Source: Hydnum rufescens UP504 (Eukaryota > Basidiomycota > Agaricomycetes > Cantharellales > Hydnaceae). Taken from it: a stretch of DNA of 64,000 nucleotides. The stretch is taken from positions 124,001 to 188,000 of the forward strand of contig MU128991.1 of the NCBI GenBank assembly GCA_014904985.1, written 5' to 3'. Under the pieces are notes generated by a model. It was not told the origin of the DNA and did not search any database. It worked only from the letters and a program-made list of their open reading frames with translations. Made by a program: the position numbers and the translations under genes. Shown piece by piece: positions 12,212-24,378 of the stretch (positions are counted from its first letter, which is position 1; each line of letters starts with the position of its first letter).

Positions 12212-12716
12212 TTATCGAGAAGATGAAGATGGGGGTACGCCCCATTCTGGCGTCCCTTCTGGTCGTGGGACTCGTACTGGTTCCCAGTCATCGTTTGCAG
12301 AGTTCGGGGCGACGCCACTCTGCATTCGCTAGAATACAGTGACTGTCAGTACACACAAGGACCAGAGGAAAGAAGATGGATACATACGAAATATTCCTCT
12401 CGTATATCCACCTTGCGTCGGTCGTGTTTCATGTGCAGCTCCTCCTCTTTAGACACCTATTATCCGTAAATTGGGATGGGATGCCCATTTAGATCCCCCA
12501 AAAATACAGGACCAGGATCTATGGACGCACCTGGGATATTTTTCTGTCGTGGAGGTCATACCTCATCTGGGTGAAACTCGAAAGACCAAAAGAGGCTACT
12601 ACGATAGTGAGGACAAAGGGGACCCCGAACAGGAGTGGATTCTTTCGTACCCCCCTGCTCCACGTTTGAGCGAGGCCCTTTCTAGGTTGCAACGTGCGCG
12701 AAGGAAATTGGGGCAT
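12212..12716 (-). CDS. COX16: Cytochrome c oxidase assembly protein COX16
   Basis: COX16 is a small mitochondrial inner-membrane protein needed for cytochrome c oxidase assembly, in the step that brings copper-loaded Cox2 to Cox1. Exon 1 begins MPQFPSRTLQPRKG and contains the family signature RKNPLLFGVPF, one membrane helix, and SSFTQMRYDLHDRK. Exon 2 gives VSKEEELHMKHDRRKVDIRE. Exon 3 encodes DDWEPVRVPRPEGTPEWGVP before a taa stop at 12212-12214. Introns have GT-AG ends and keep frame. The length of about 120 residues is normal for the family. Its start is only 72 bp from the divergent ADE12 start, so the promoters must overlap. Confidence 0.9.
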
Positions 12717-12788
12717 AACCTTGGGCGGCTCTGATTACGTCAGCGGTGTCTCTCTTCTTGCGGATTCGCATTTGCACATTTATCGTTC

Positions 12789-14582
12789 ATGGCTACCGTC
12801 GTCCTAGGCTCACAATGGGCGACGAGGGCAAAGGAAAGCTGGTCGACATCCTCGCTGCCGATGTCGATCTGTGCTGTCGTTGTGCTGGCGGTAATAATGC
12901 TGGCCACACCATCGTTGTTCCATCGCCCGAAGGGCCGAAAACCTTTGATTTCCATCTACTTCCCAGCGGTACGTGGTATCTGTTCGCAACGATACGTGTG
13001 TGTGTGTGTACGGGGGTGATGGGCTCAGTTATACTTTGCTTTTCGAATCTAGGCCTGATAAATCCGAAATGCATTGGCATAATCGGTTCAGGCGTCGTCG
13101 TCCACGTTCCATCGTTCTTTGAGGAGCTCGATAATATACAGAAGAAAGGTGCGGTTTTTCGCGTTGGGTTTTCGCTTGTTTCTCTTCTCACCTCCCTCCC
13201 CTTTTTCGGCCGGGGCGCGCAGGCTTGGACTGTACAGGACGGTTGTTTCTGTCCGATCGTGCTCATCTCGTGTTCGATTTCCATCAGATCGTAGATGGAT
13301 TAAAGGAAATAGAACTCGGCGGTTCCAGGTGCGTCTTCCATCCCCTCATTGTTTTTCCTTCTGCGAGCCCAATTTGGCTCTGACTGTTGAATTGAAAAGT
13401 ATTGGGACGACCAAAAAAGGAATCGGCCCAGCCTATTCAGCCAAGGCCTCACGTTCAGGCTTGCGCGTCCACCATCTCTTCAACCATGAGCTGTTCGCTA
13501 GCAAATTCAGAAAGATCGTGGAAGGGAGGTTCAAACGATACGGCCATTTCGAGTACGACACCGAGGCCGAAATCATCAGATACAAGGTGAGAACGCCACC
13601 CTTGCCTCCCATCATCCTTTTTTTCTGACGCGATTTGTGCTGCACCTCACTTTCCTCCTTCCTCCACGTCCACGCGAATCAGGGATTCGCGGAACGTCTC
13701 CGTCCATACGTGAAGGACACGCTTGTCTATGTCCACTCCGCGCTAAACTCTACGCCCCCCAAGCGCGTCCTAGTCGAAGGCGCCAATGCCCTCATGCTGG
13801 ATCTCGATCTCGGAACGTACCCTTTCGTCACGTCCTCTTCTACCACCATCGGAGGCGTTTGCACCGGTCTCGGTATCCCTCCGAAACGAATTGATAAAGT
13901 GATCGGCGTCGTCAAGGCATACACCACTCGTGTGGGAGGCGGGCCTTTTCCTACCGAGCTCCTTGACGTCAGTCACATTTCATCTTCTTGCACATATCTT
14001 CCTCGGGGATAACCAATTATCCGTCATCCCTATCATCGCTTCCTACAGAAAACAGGTGAACATCTCCAAGAAGTAGGCGCCGAGTACGGGACGACCACCG
14101 GGCGGCGCAGACGATGCGGCTGGCTGGACCTGGTCGTGCTTAAACATTCCTGCCTCATCAACGGGTACGATACCTTCAACCTCACCAAGCTCGACGTCCT
14201 CGACGAGCTCGACGAGCTCAAGATTGGGATCAACTACGTGATTGATGGGAAAATTCTCGATGGCTTCCCAGGTATTCTTTCAATTTTTTTTCCCCGCATT
14301 TGCCCACTCGTCCCTAACCAGCCGCACTTGCCTACCGCCCCCAATAAAAAATAAACATTTACTACTCTTCTAGCTGATCTCGACCTCCTTGAACGTATCG
14401 AAGTGACGTACATAACCCTTCCGGGCTGGAAATCCGACATCTCCAAAATAAGAACATACGATGCACTCCCTTGCAACTGTCGCGCCTATATAGAGACGAT
14501 AGAGCAAAGGTCGGGTATACCTATCGAATGGATCGGTGTGGGGCCAGAACGCGAAGCGATGGTCCGCAAGGTCGTGACATGA
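12789..14582 (+). CDS. ADE12: Adenylosuccinate synthetase
   Basis: This enzyme joins IMP and aspartate with GTP to make adenylosuccinate, the first committed step from IMP to AMP. The N-terminus [10 protein letters not shown] leads into the GDEGKGK phosphate-binding loop only if one G is restored in the GGG run at 12817-12819. Further hallmarks are [102 protein letters not shown] and a C-terminus ending [10 protein letters not shown] before the tga at 14580-14582. At least six GT-AG introns interrupt it. The length is close to the usual 430 residues. Because this gene is normally single and essential for purine prototrophy, the one-base gap is most likely a sequence error. Confidence 0.92.
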
Positions 14583-15045
14583 AAGAAGAGGGGACATCCC
14601 CCCGGCCCTGTCTATTATTGGTGGTAGTGGTGATGGTGATATAAAGACGGGAGATGCCTGGCCTTCGCCGTGGCAGGCCACGAATTTGGTATTGTATAGT
14701 CTGTCGATCGGGGGGCTTCGTTTGTTTATAGTTGACGGCTGATGTGTGTACCCGTTATTAGAAGGGGGGGAATGATTTCGTTCACTTTTTTTAAATTTTG
14801 TTTCTTGATGTTATTGAGTGTGGCCTGAAGAGTACTTTGCAGTGTACATGATTAGGTTCCAAGGGTTTTTCTGACTGAGGTTACCCGCCTCAGCAGAATG
14901 TGGTACCGTATAGGGGTAACTCCATGCAGGAGTTATCGAAAAAGTACCCAAGGAAGCGCCTCAATTGCTACACCTCCGACATCGCTTTTCTAGGCCGACT
15001 TACGTCACACGTACGAAAAAAGCTCCTGTTGGTACATTTCGCACG
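14583..15045. other. Intergenic region at the left edge of the duplicated region
   Basis: No gene seen. It contains the ADE12 3' flank with a T-rich stretch near 14787-14810. The homology that defines duplication unit A begins at about 15046, at the words GGCCACAGCACTCAAA. Confidence 0.5.
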
Positions 15046-15081
15046 GCCACAGCACTCAAACTAGTAACTACATCATACCGA

Positions 15082-15783
15082 CTAACCCATTTGCTGGGTA
15101 TTCACCAGCACCTGTGTCAATCTTTCAAGTTGTTGATCAGACAGAGGGGTGCCCAAATGAAGATGGGGGGAATCCACATATACAGGCGGAGAATCCAGGA
15201 AACGTCGAATAAAACTCGACATGGATTCGCCGCGATTCCTTGTAGGAGTGTGCACGGTGCGCCGGAATAGGGACCATTGCCACAATCGGCCCACTGCAAC
15301 CAACGTGACTATAGAAGAAGGCCTTGCCCCGCTGGCAAATATATGCCCCACTTGTTCGACGATTTGTCCAAAAGTCGCCACGAGGATATCTGTATTTCCG
15401 TCACGCTCCTCTGGATCGAGGCTGTGGGGGAAGAGGGGAGCCTTTACCTCGACAATGAGGAGTGGTCTACAGAAGATTTGTCCACTTTGTGGATCATAGA
15501 TCATCTCAGACACATCGAAGTCAGGTGTTCGGTATGAATTGAAGGCAGGGGCGAAGAAACGAGGTTGCGAGAACATCACAAGATATTCGCCAGAGTCCAT
15601 CATGCGAGTGAGGATAAGACCCCATGGCCCATACCATGGAGCTTCTGCGTTCCGTTGGTTGCTAACCCTCATCGCATGCTGAAGAAGTCCCTCCAGTTTC
15701 ACGTCGAAATTCAACATGGTGGCAAGATAATATCTGGCGGGGCGATAGGTTATCGCTGCTAGGGTGGGAGAGATAGTCATCAA
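15082..15783 (-). CDS. PD-(D/E)XK nuclease-like protein, intact copy
   Basis: A 233-residue open frame. The core contains a proline-aspartate pair (TPDFDVSEMIYD) followed about 20 residues later by a hydrophobic strand ending in E-x-K (LLIVEVKAP). That spacing and pattern is the hallmark of the PD-(D/E)XK nuclease fold, in which the acidic residues bind the metal and the lysine assists cleavage. Further conserved-looking parts are FGQIVEQVGHIFASG and GRLWQWSLFRR. No partner domain is visible. In Agaricomycetes such short nuclease-like proteins occur in repeat-rich regions (general knowledge), but the substrate is unknown. The start could be either of the two methionines at its beginning. The unit B copy is broken. 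Family assignment is by motif only. Confidence 0.5.
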   Translation of the reverse strand: MMTISPTLAAITYRPARYYLATMLNFDVKLEGLLQHAMRVSNQRNAEAPWYGPWGLILTRMMDSGEYLVMFSQPRFFAPAFNSYRTPDFDVSEMIYDPQSGQIFCRPLLIVEVKAPLFPHSLDPEERDGNTDILVATFGQIVEQVGHIFASGARPSSIVTLVAVGRLWQWSLFRRTVHTPTRNRGESMSSFIRRFLDSPPVYVDSPHLHLGTPLSDQQLERLTQVLVNTQQMG

Positions 15784-16128
15784 CTAGTACGTACTTGCCA
15801 CGAGTGAAATTGTGGGAGGATAAGTTCAGTCACCACACAGTTTGCCTAAAGACACCAGTTAGCATGATAATGACACTAAAGAAGGTATGTGGCCTCACTA
15901 TGTGGAAGTAGGGGAGGGACAGAGAAAGGAATAGGGAGAGAGGGCAGGGGAACTTCAAAGACTTTGCTTCCGAAACGCGCCAAAGTTCCAGTCGCCACCA
16001 AGATGTTGGAGGCATTGTGGGCGATGGGACGTCCCAACCCTTATATCCACGACCTCAGGAAAAACAAGAGTAGGCATTCCACCGTGCGTACTTATATCCA
16101 TGCGTGCTGACTGCTTGTTATGCATATC

Positions 16129-16584
16129 CTAGCCTGGACTTGGTCCACCGAGGAATCTTACTATGCTATACCCCTCACATCTATCAGACAAGGGAGGTTG
16201 CAGGAATTCCAAGACCCTCAAACAGGCGAATTCCTTGAAACACAGGGTGCCATACTCCTCCTGCGTGAAATCACTGGGATCAAGGCCCTTGGCTTGAGCT
16301 TCGTGAGCAGCGGCTGCTGTACTGATTGACTGATCTGACGCATTTAACTGATATGGATCTGGCGCATGGTACAGGGTGGCGTGGATAAGCACCAAATCTA
16401 CGCCCATGATGAGGAACCGCTCATCTGGGTGAGCGGATATGGACCCGAATTCACTTCGACTCCGGAGCAGAGAGCAAGAGTAGCCGAACTCCTCGAGGTT
16501 CCCCTCGATGCAATCGTCCGCAGGTATCGCAGATAGTCGTTTGTAGTGTGGGGACTGTTTTAAGATCCAGCTGGTTGATGACAT
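16129..16584 (-). CDS. Hypothetical protein of unit A
   Basis: Open frame of 151 residues with no family recognised. Its C-terminal half (LNASDQSISTAAAAHEAQAK, then DPSDFTQEEYGTLCFKEF) is almost unchanged in unit B, where substitutions leave the frame open, which hints at coding. In unit B the N-terminal part is replaced by the tail of a LINE insertion. It may be an exon of a larger gene upstream of the nuclease-like ORF; no splice link could be established. Confidence 0.3.
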   Translation of the reverse strand: MSSTSWILKQSPHYKRLSAIPADDCIEGNLEEFGYSCSLLRSRSEFGSISAHPDERFLIMGVDLVLIHATLYHAPDPYQLNASDQSISTAAAAHEAQAKGLDPSDFTQEEYGTLCFKEFACLRVLEFLQPPLSDRCEGYSIVRFLGGPSPG

Positions 16585-17942
16585 TCAATGAATACCGTCG
16601 GTTACTTCGTCTCGGCCATTCTGAGGTCGCATAAATCAAAGTTGCCCACACCGGGTACATAGGCTAGTGTGTACTGCGAGACCATTTCGCCGTAAATTTG
16701 ACATAAATAAAAGGTATCGCGAAGGCCAATTAACGTCTGCTAGCTGCGTCAATTGACGAAATCGTACATTTTCGCGAATCCTAAAGTCTCACCATGCTAA
16801 TGGGTGTCACCTCGACATGAGTTCGTGTTTCTCTATCATTTTTTGGTGTTTTCCGTTACATAGCGAAGAGCACTGGTGCTCAGCGGAAGGCATATCCAGC
16901 TGTACGTCACAATCCTTCTGTATGCCGCAGCCTCCATTTCGGTGCGAACGATACTGGCGGCTAATTCCCAGCCTCTTTATCCGCGCAGTTCGCAGGCGAC
17001 TACCGGTTAGCCTCCAGATGGCTGAGAAGTACCAGTCCGAACCTAATCGGGGCGCGCTCCCATCACACAACGCACATCTACGCGTCCGAGAAGGCTGATT
17101 CTGGAACCATCTCTTCCATCTACCTAGCACTTCGGGATGAATGTCTCGTACTTGATAGGGCACCTGTGGGTGACCTTTTCAAAGGTCTCTTGGGATTTCT
17201 TATGCGCGAATGGACCGCATGGTGGTTTATAGTGAACACTTCATAGACAGATACGCAAGGCAAGAGATAGGCGTGTTTAAGGCATATGACGCGCGGAGAA
17301 TGGCATGAATGAAGAGGCCCTGGGTGTTCTCGGGTGTATCGGAGCGCAGACGGAGGACCGCGACAAGAATTCCGTGGATGTGGACATTGAGGAGCAATGA
17401 GGGCGGCAGGGGGAATGATTCAAGTTTGCGCCGAGTGAGCAGTACACATCATAAAAAGTGGAACCAACAGGGTGACAGTGAACGCAGAACCGAAAAGGAA
17501 AAGCAATGATTTCCTAGCGAGAAGAGTTCGCACATTTGCCATGTTTGTCTACTCACTCTTGTTGGTTGCCGAGGTCCTCACAGCAAGCGAGAGTGAGATG
17601 GCGGTATTTGACGGATCACGTGCACCGTGTACGAGCCCTCCAGAGTTGGCAAAACCAGTACGTGTGAAAGATGTGGGCGCACTCATTTCTCTCCAAACGT
17701 TCTGTATGAGGAACCCGTCTCCCCGACCTTCTGTCTCGCTCTCGTTTGGTCTGTCGGCCATCATGCCCAGACAGACTTCTTTGTTGGACCCCACCTGTCC
17801 TACTATTGCGGGATTGTATTCTGGCCATGAAACATGCCACTATCCGTCCATACCGTACTTTTTCCGTCTCTGTAGATGCCTTCGTCTAATTGCATGCTCT
17901 CGAACATCTTGTACCGAGTTTCTGTGACCCGCACTTTCGTCT

Positions 17943-18755
17943 TCAAACAGAATACCTACGTGAATTCCTTGCCGCGATGTTCTCCATCAGTTGGGACACA
18001 GTCAACCTATCGCCAGAGGGCCATAGACCCTTCGACCCTTCGCAACGTACTATGAGACGGGGAAGTACAGTCTGTGGTCTAGTAGAGCCCAAGTTGAACG
18101 AACAAGGAAGCATTCTCTGGATAGGATCTCGAGACTGTGGTGTCCGAAAGGGGATATCCCTTACGCGTATAGGGGTATAGGGGTTCATAATATTGTCAGT
18201 GGTATCCAAAATTTCATATGCCCTAGTCCAATGATGTATTCTAGCAGCCCGGTCTTTGGCCACCTTTGATTTAGCCCAGAACCAGACCCCAATGGTCCCA
18301 TCATCTGTGGGAGCAGAGAAAAATGCGCAAGATTAGCATCAGATTCTATGATGATCCACTAAAGAGTAACCTGCTAGCACGCCTGTTGCAGTTCCCTCCC
18401 AATATGTGGGTTTTATCTTGGCACTTGCTTCAATGAGCTCTCCCCTATGATTTTTCATTGCATCGGACCTCATCTCCCACGGATTCAGCAGGCATAAGTC
18501 CCCTCTGGCCTTAGAAGAATACACTTTTAGCACGTCAGACCCGTTCGATATCTCGCCTCGAGGACGCTCACAAGGATTAGAAGAAGACGAAGTTTTAGAG
18601 GATATTCGCACTCGGGAATGAGATGATTGTTGCGGCGAAGTTGGACCTGGAGCTCGACTGGATTTGTTTTTAATCCACGAAGGAATCCACGACCCTGGGT
18701 GATTTCTCTTGGAGCCTTTGGTGCGTGTTATATGCTTTCGATAGCCTACATCCAC
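17943..18755 (-). CDS. Unknown two-exon protein of unit A
   Basis: Exon 1 runs from about 18755 (MDVGYRKHITRTKGSKRN) through a serine-rich region to TYWEGTATGVLA. A GT-AG intron ending in CTCCCACAG joins it in frame to DDGTIGVWFWAKSKVAKDRA and AARIHHWTRAYEILDTTDNI, ending in ARNSRRYSV at 17943. The clean splice supports a real gene. The DDGTIGVW stretch is reminiscent of one blade of a WD repeat, but nothing more supports that. In unit B the same region carries several indels (for example near 29830 and 29955), so that copy is likely dead. No function is proposed. Confidence 0.4.
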
Positions 18756-18864
18756 ACCCCAAAACCTCCAAGGTTCACACCTTCATGGTACACGAATTGT
18801 GGCAATACCGTATTTAATTACACCAAGGCCAAACATGACGAATAGTAATTACGTGATGTGGAGG

Positions 18865-21720
18865 TCACTTGCGGAAAACCAAGACAACATAGAACGCCAG
18901 TCGATATACAACACATATCACAAGCAGAGCACCTACGTAGAACCCAGGTGAAAATCGGGGAATATCAAGGGACTGTAGATTCCAAGATATCAGTGATCGG
19001 TTCAATGGGGCTTGTTCAGCGGTGAGTGAGGTCGCCACCGACCTTGAGAATATCGCCCCCTGTTAGAGCGCACTGACCCTTCGGAATCAACGAGCTCGGG
19101 ATACTGCAGTGACAGGATCCGTCGAGCAGAGTAGCACAAGTGAAAGTTTCGCCCTCAAGGTCGTTCTGCACAAGCAAGCTGAATGCAAAAGTCTACTTTG
19201 GTTCGTTAGCAGTCAGGCCAAAAAAACAAAAAAAAAACAAAGGCCCCCAAGCACATGCCTGATAGTCGATCCAGTGAGCCCAGTGGTACCAGAATCGCGG
19301 CAAAGCAGGCGTCCGTACTAGGAAACCCTGAACACACTTGAAAGAAAAAATGAGATAGTTTCGCTTCCGATCCTTGCTTTCGGTTGCGCACCATCCAGAA
19401 TCCCGTAACGAACCCCAGGCAAGCTAAAGCACCGATGAAATCATTTATTATAACCGCCACTAAAAGGGCCTTCGGAAATGGGAAATGGGCGGAGATGCCA
19501 CCTTTCCAACGAAATAAAGAACACACCTGGGCCTCTGCAGCCTGCATTCCGAGAAACAGGTAGAATATGAAACGCCAAAATGCCCATCCATCCGATTTGA
19601 GTCCAATCGCCCAGTAACTACTCCCGTAGCTCCATGTTTACAATGTGGGTAGAACAGACGTAGAAGAGAATCACGTACCTGATGCAGGAGTAGATCACGG
19701 AGCAAGCAAATAAATACGGTATGAAGACTGCTGTACTCGCAATCGTATATGCTCCAGCACCGTACAATCCATTACTACGCCTTGGGATGGCAAATGCGGA
19801 TGAGACTCGAAAATAGAGACGTCCCAACTTGGCTCACATACTCTCGCATAATCACGGGGCGCTCCTCCAAATAAAGAGGTACAGCCGAAACGCTGAGAAA
19901 AAAAAGCATGGGGCGCGGATCAGAGTGATCAATTGATAACTGATCTTACCTCATCCCACTCAAAAGAGCGATCGAAAAGAAATGGACCTGATATAAAATA
20001 TCTAATTTTTGGTCCAGACGCTGGCGCGAGACGCTGAACTGACCGATATGCGATCATTGACCCTGTCATCCGTCTTTCCATATGTAACCAAACTGTCGCC
20101 AGCAGTACACTCGTAGCGCCTTCTCCGTTCCACAATCTTTGAGCCAATGCAGATTGAGCATCGCGAAAGCCATCACCCACGTACCGTACATGAAAAAGCG
20201 AAGCCCAGAGAGCATTAAATTACGACGAATGACCAATGCGGTGCGCTGGGTAAGGATCCAAGTCTTCCTCAATTCCGCAACGACCCGATAGCCCAGGATT
20301 TCTTGGTCCGGATTCGTATCGGCTCAGAGGTAGTCTTAAAGCCCCCAGCAGTCGTTCCTGGGCTGATGGGCGTCATAATTACAGTGCTGCGCTCATCGGA
20401 TTCAGAGCCCGAGGAAGTGAGACTCGAGCTATGTGTGATCCATGCCTGCGCGAGTTGTTGGATCCGTTCGTGATTCGGGAGACCAGTCTCCGCTGATATA
20501 TCGAAGTCGGTATTGATGATACTGGTTACGTGATCTGCGGGGTTCCTGTGAGGGGGGCATGGATATCCGAGCTTTGTAAAGTACGGGACGAGGTCGTCTT
20601 GGCAATAATCCAAGTCCAGCGTCGTGTAAGGCCCCGAAGAACGGCAACTCATCGGATAAAGACATACTGATAGGGCCCTGGTATACACAGTGGCCAGCCG
20701 CCAAAAAGAGGACGTGATCAAACAGAGTGAACGTTTCGAAATTCGGCTGATGTATGCTCGTAAGAACTATCGTATTGGTCTCCTGGGCTAGTCGTTTAAC
20801 TGCACCGTGGGGAGATCAACCAAGGGGACTCGGACACTCGAAAATGCGATTTCATCCCTTACTTGCACAGGCAACTTGATAACCAGTCATACTGTCAAGA
20901 CCGCTTGTGGGCTCGTCACACAGGAAAATTCGAGGCTGAGTGACTACTGATGATGCAATTGTGACACGCCGTTTCTGACCTCCAGAAATTCCTCGCTGGA
21001 AGTAGGTTCCGATGCGATTCTTTCGAACGTCGGTAAGGCCTAAAGAACGCAATGTTTTCTTCACCATTCCGTCCATCACATTTGTTGGAGTATCGTGAGG
21101 GAGTCTGCCCGAGAAGATAATGTTATGAATAAAACATAGCGCAATATAACTGAACAATCACGAAAGGAGAGCCGAATATCGAACATTATCCTTGACGGTA
21201 AGGAAGCCATGGAGGGTATCTTCCTGGGCAACATAGGAGCCAAGGTCCGCATGCTAAAGCCCTGACCGTCAAATGTGATCTAAAGAGCATCATCCTCAAA
21301 AACTCCCACACCAGAATTAGGCCACAATGAACACACCGAAGCGCCGGAATCACTCGACAATACTCTCTGGCTAAGAACATCCAGAAAGGACGTTTTACCA
21401 GCACCTGACGGGCCCATAACTACACACAGGATGTCCAATTGAACTTTTCGACGACACACAAGGATCAACACCTGGATGAACACCCACTTGCTAGGACTTC
21501 CCCGGATCTGAGCGACCCAGATTGAGGGTAGAGAATTACTTTGTCGCTGTTGGGAGCGCGCAAACTGAGGTTTGCCCATTGCAAGATATGATCGCTCGGA
21601 GGGGAGGCCTATCAAATTGTTCATTACCCATACACCCTTCTTTCGTAAATGGTGGAAACCTGGGAGGGGAGTGGGGGGACCCACCTCGAGATCAATGTTT
21701 CTCTCCGTGCCCGTGCCCAT
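18865..21720 (-). pseudogene. ABCG half-transporter, unit A copy with two frame breaks
   Basis: Same exon structure as the unit B copy: N-terminal ATP-binding domain with Walker A (GPSGAGKTS), signature SGGQKRR and Walker B (FLCDEPTSGLD), H-loop in TSIHQPNFETF, then membrane helices, ending in FYVVLVFRK and tga at 18865-18867. Compared with unit B, one base is missing near 21248 (after GFSM) and one C (plus strand) at 20293-20295, each breaking the frame. The second is a C-run contraction that could be an error; the first is not in a homopolymer. It may therefore be a true pseudogene or an active gene with a poor consensus. The start at 21720 (MGTGTERNIDLE) is tentative. Confidence 0.6.
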
Positions 21721-21945
21721 AATTCAATCGCACCGAGAGTCCCACAACGAAGGAAACGGGGAAGATGAAAAATGGGGGGACCATCCTTGACGCAAGACTA
21801 ATATACAATTCCGACGCCGGCTAACAGGATGGGAATGAACGAAGTGTGGGACCGACGTTGACATTGACATTGACAAGTTTTCCGGCGCGCAGTGTGATTG
21901 CCAAGCACGTATTTCTGGCCTAAAAAGGGATAAACATTAAGGTTC

Positions 21946-24331
21946 TGTCCGATTGAAAGAATCCAATCGAATAGGATCTCGGGGGCTTATCCAAACATCT
22001 CGATAAGTTTGAACAAGTAGAGTATAGCCCGCTGTGGATATCCCGCACTAATACAGCTCAATTCAGTCATGTTCGGGGTGAGAAAGCCACTACCAGAGGA
22101 CTCTGACGCGATGTCATGAGCATCGTGTTATTTCCGGAAACAGGAGTCCCACTTGGAATTAGATACTAATCACCCGCAGGCAAGTGATCAGGATATATCG
22201 TATTCGAAGTCATAGCCATCCTCTCACTTTGTACAATTGATTATTATTATCCTTCGATGTACCTACGAGAAGTAAGATCCATCAGAAGCGCTCAGAAGCG
22301 CAAGGTGGGAATCACCACAAGAGTGACTCCTCTGGATTAAAGATCCGTCAAGTCCGGCATGGAAGTCAAGAAGACAAAGAAGAGGAAAATCGAATCGTAA
22401 ATCTCACCAGCCATCGTCCAACTAGTCCAACCGCTTACAAAGACCCGGGGACAGCCCCGGAAAAGGTCGACGTAATACCGTAGTACGCATACGAAGTGCG
22501 CGAGAGCCGATTTCGATTTGCGATGAGGTCAAATTGATCTGAATCCTTGTAGTCCAAAAAAAAAAGCATAGTGAGAAGCCATACGAACCAGCTCCCCATT
22601 CACATACCTATGAACTGGGCCATAGGAAACGAATATGTGGGTGATGCACCAGCCATGAATGTCACTGGGTCCCAATTACGGTACTGTATTCATATGACTA
22701 TGGGAACTGCAAGTCCGCCAATATCAAGTAACATCATGGTGACCCCGGCATTGTCGGACGGCCACTGACCCTTCCAAGGACACCGGGGGCCCTCTCCGCA
22801 GATACGAGGTCCCAAGGTGACACTGGGCTTGTTGCCACGGTCAGTTCATCTCATGAAGCATGACAGTAGAGGGGGTGTGTGTAGGGCGAGCCGCTCGCAG
22901 CGGGTCAACATTGAGGATCGCTATTCGCGAAGCCCACGGTAGACCTAGTAGCCTACAGTTCTGGAAGGTTCATGTGACGCGTCACGGTGCTATTTGTCAC
23001 GAGTCTCACAGAGGGGTACTAGTACAACACAATGAGGAAATAGACGTGGTCATGGTCATGGAAACTGCGGAAACACTCACCCTTCAATTACTCGTCGAAA
23101 AAACTTTGACCCTCAGGTTTTAGGCGCATTCCCAACCCGGTCAACAGCGTTGTATAAAACATAGTTTGAAACAATCTCGAGTAAACCTCTGCTGTTGTTG
23201 GTGTTGGGGAGAAACCCACACGAAGCACAGTTCCCTTTTTTCGGGGGAGTAGTTGCTGCCTAGGGGTGGCCCATTCTTCACCGCAGTTGACTGACGATGG
23301 GGGCAGAGAGAGGGTTGCCTGTAGGTTGACCCCCCTTTACACATCACTCCCAGGGCACCCTGAATCCCAGACGACCGTGATAGAGTGGAGTATAACCTGG
23401 GGGCTTCACTGGATTACTAGGGATGATATATTGCAACTTTCCAAGAGGCAACCGAAGAAACTATAGCGCAATGAACTGGGTGAAGACTATCACACTCTAG
23501 GAATATGTCAAGTAGTCCCGTGTAGCAAGCTAAAACACTGACCGCTGGTCCGCTACTCGACGGGCAGCAAATGCCCCTCGAATTGAGTGGTGGCAAGTGC
23601 CGAGCACTTGCGACTAGAGATATCTTATAATTGGGCGTCTTTTTTTTTCATTGCGAACGAACAATCAAGCAGCGGACACTGGATGTAGGCTACATATCAA
23701 GCCGGGCGGAGGGGCGAATCACGTTTGTGACCGTAAAAAGGACTTCGCCAATATCTAGCTCCGGATCCCGCAAAGGAAAGAATCTGCCACCGCAGGACCA
23801 CGCGTGAAAAATTGGGGAGGACCCGAACCCTTAAATCACCCACGCGAGCACAACCCCCTATTTATTCAAATGGACACGGTGACGCACACCCTCGATCATA
23901 CAGTATATCAATCCATTCAGAACTAACCAACCCCCACAACACAATTCGTCCTTCGTCAGATCGACCAATCATAAATCTAAGTCTGAATGAGAAATACAAA
24001 CTTCTGATGGAGAAGAACTGCGTGGGTGGGTGCGATCAACCGATGTGAAAAAGGAAGGAACCTGGGTGCATGTGCGTAAAAAAACCGGTGCGTATCACAT
24101 CGATGTATTTGGAAGTTATTAATATGACAAAGGCAAAGGGGTGGGGTCGAGCCCTCGAAGATAACCAAAACACAAGACGGCTCTCCGATGATGCCGGAGG
24201 TCCTCTGGCAGTCCTACTGTAAATATCAAATCGAGGACCCGATTCTACTGTACTCATAAGAACATGAATGGAATTTTTTCCTTACGTGACGCCCTTTGTA
24301 GCTAACAATACTATGACCCCCTCTGTGATCC
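21946..24331. other. Spacer between duplication units
   Basis: No supported gene. Short open frames (for example 22860-23123 plus) show no family resemblance. About 23795-24240 is homologous to 38245-38745 (shared words such as CCCTATTTATTCAAATGGAC and GGTCGAGCCCTCGAAG), so part of this spacer is a dispersed repeat. Confidence 0.5.
23795..24240. repeat. Dispersed repeat shared with 38245-38745
   Basis: Aligned by eye with 38245-38745 in the same orientation: both contain CCCTTAAATCACCCACGCGA, CTATTTATTCAAATGGAC, a GAGAAGAACTG block, TGTATTTGGAAGTTATTAAT, and TCGAGCCCTCGAAG followed by GACTCTCCGATGATxCCGGAGG. Identity is lower than between units A and B. No coding content or terminal repeats were recognised. 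Confidence 0.65.
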
Positions 24332-24378
24332 GTGGCCACAGCACTCAAAGCCTGAAACTAGTAACTACATCATACCGA

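Larger units (their letters stand above)
15046..21945. repeat. Segmental duplication unit A
   Basis: By eye, the sequence from about 15046 to 21945 aligns in the same orientation with 24332-33470 at clearly high identity (mostly scattered single substitutions). The left junction is at GGCCACAGCACTCAAA, the right junction near CTAAAAAGGGAT. Unit A lacks the LINE and the roughly 0.6 kb block found in unit B, and has some 130 bp (about 17455-17580) absent from B. It carries an intact PD-(D/E)XK-like ORF, a two-exon unknown gene and a frameshifted ABCG transporter. Confidence 0.85.

Noticed and set aside
17472..17927. Plus-strand frame of 151 residues in unit A
   Set aside because: Not preserved in unit B (about 130 bases absent and a 0.6-kb block interrupts it) and no family resemblance.
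22441..22470. Short hairpin CCGGGGACAGCCCCGG
   Set aside because: Looks like a terminator, but factor-independent bacterial-type terminators do not apply in a fungal nucleus and nothing flanks it.
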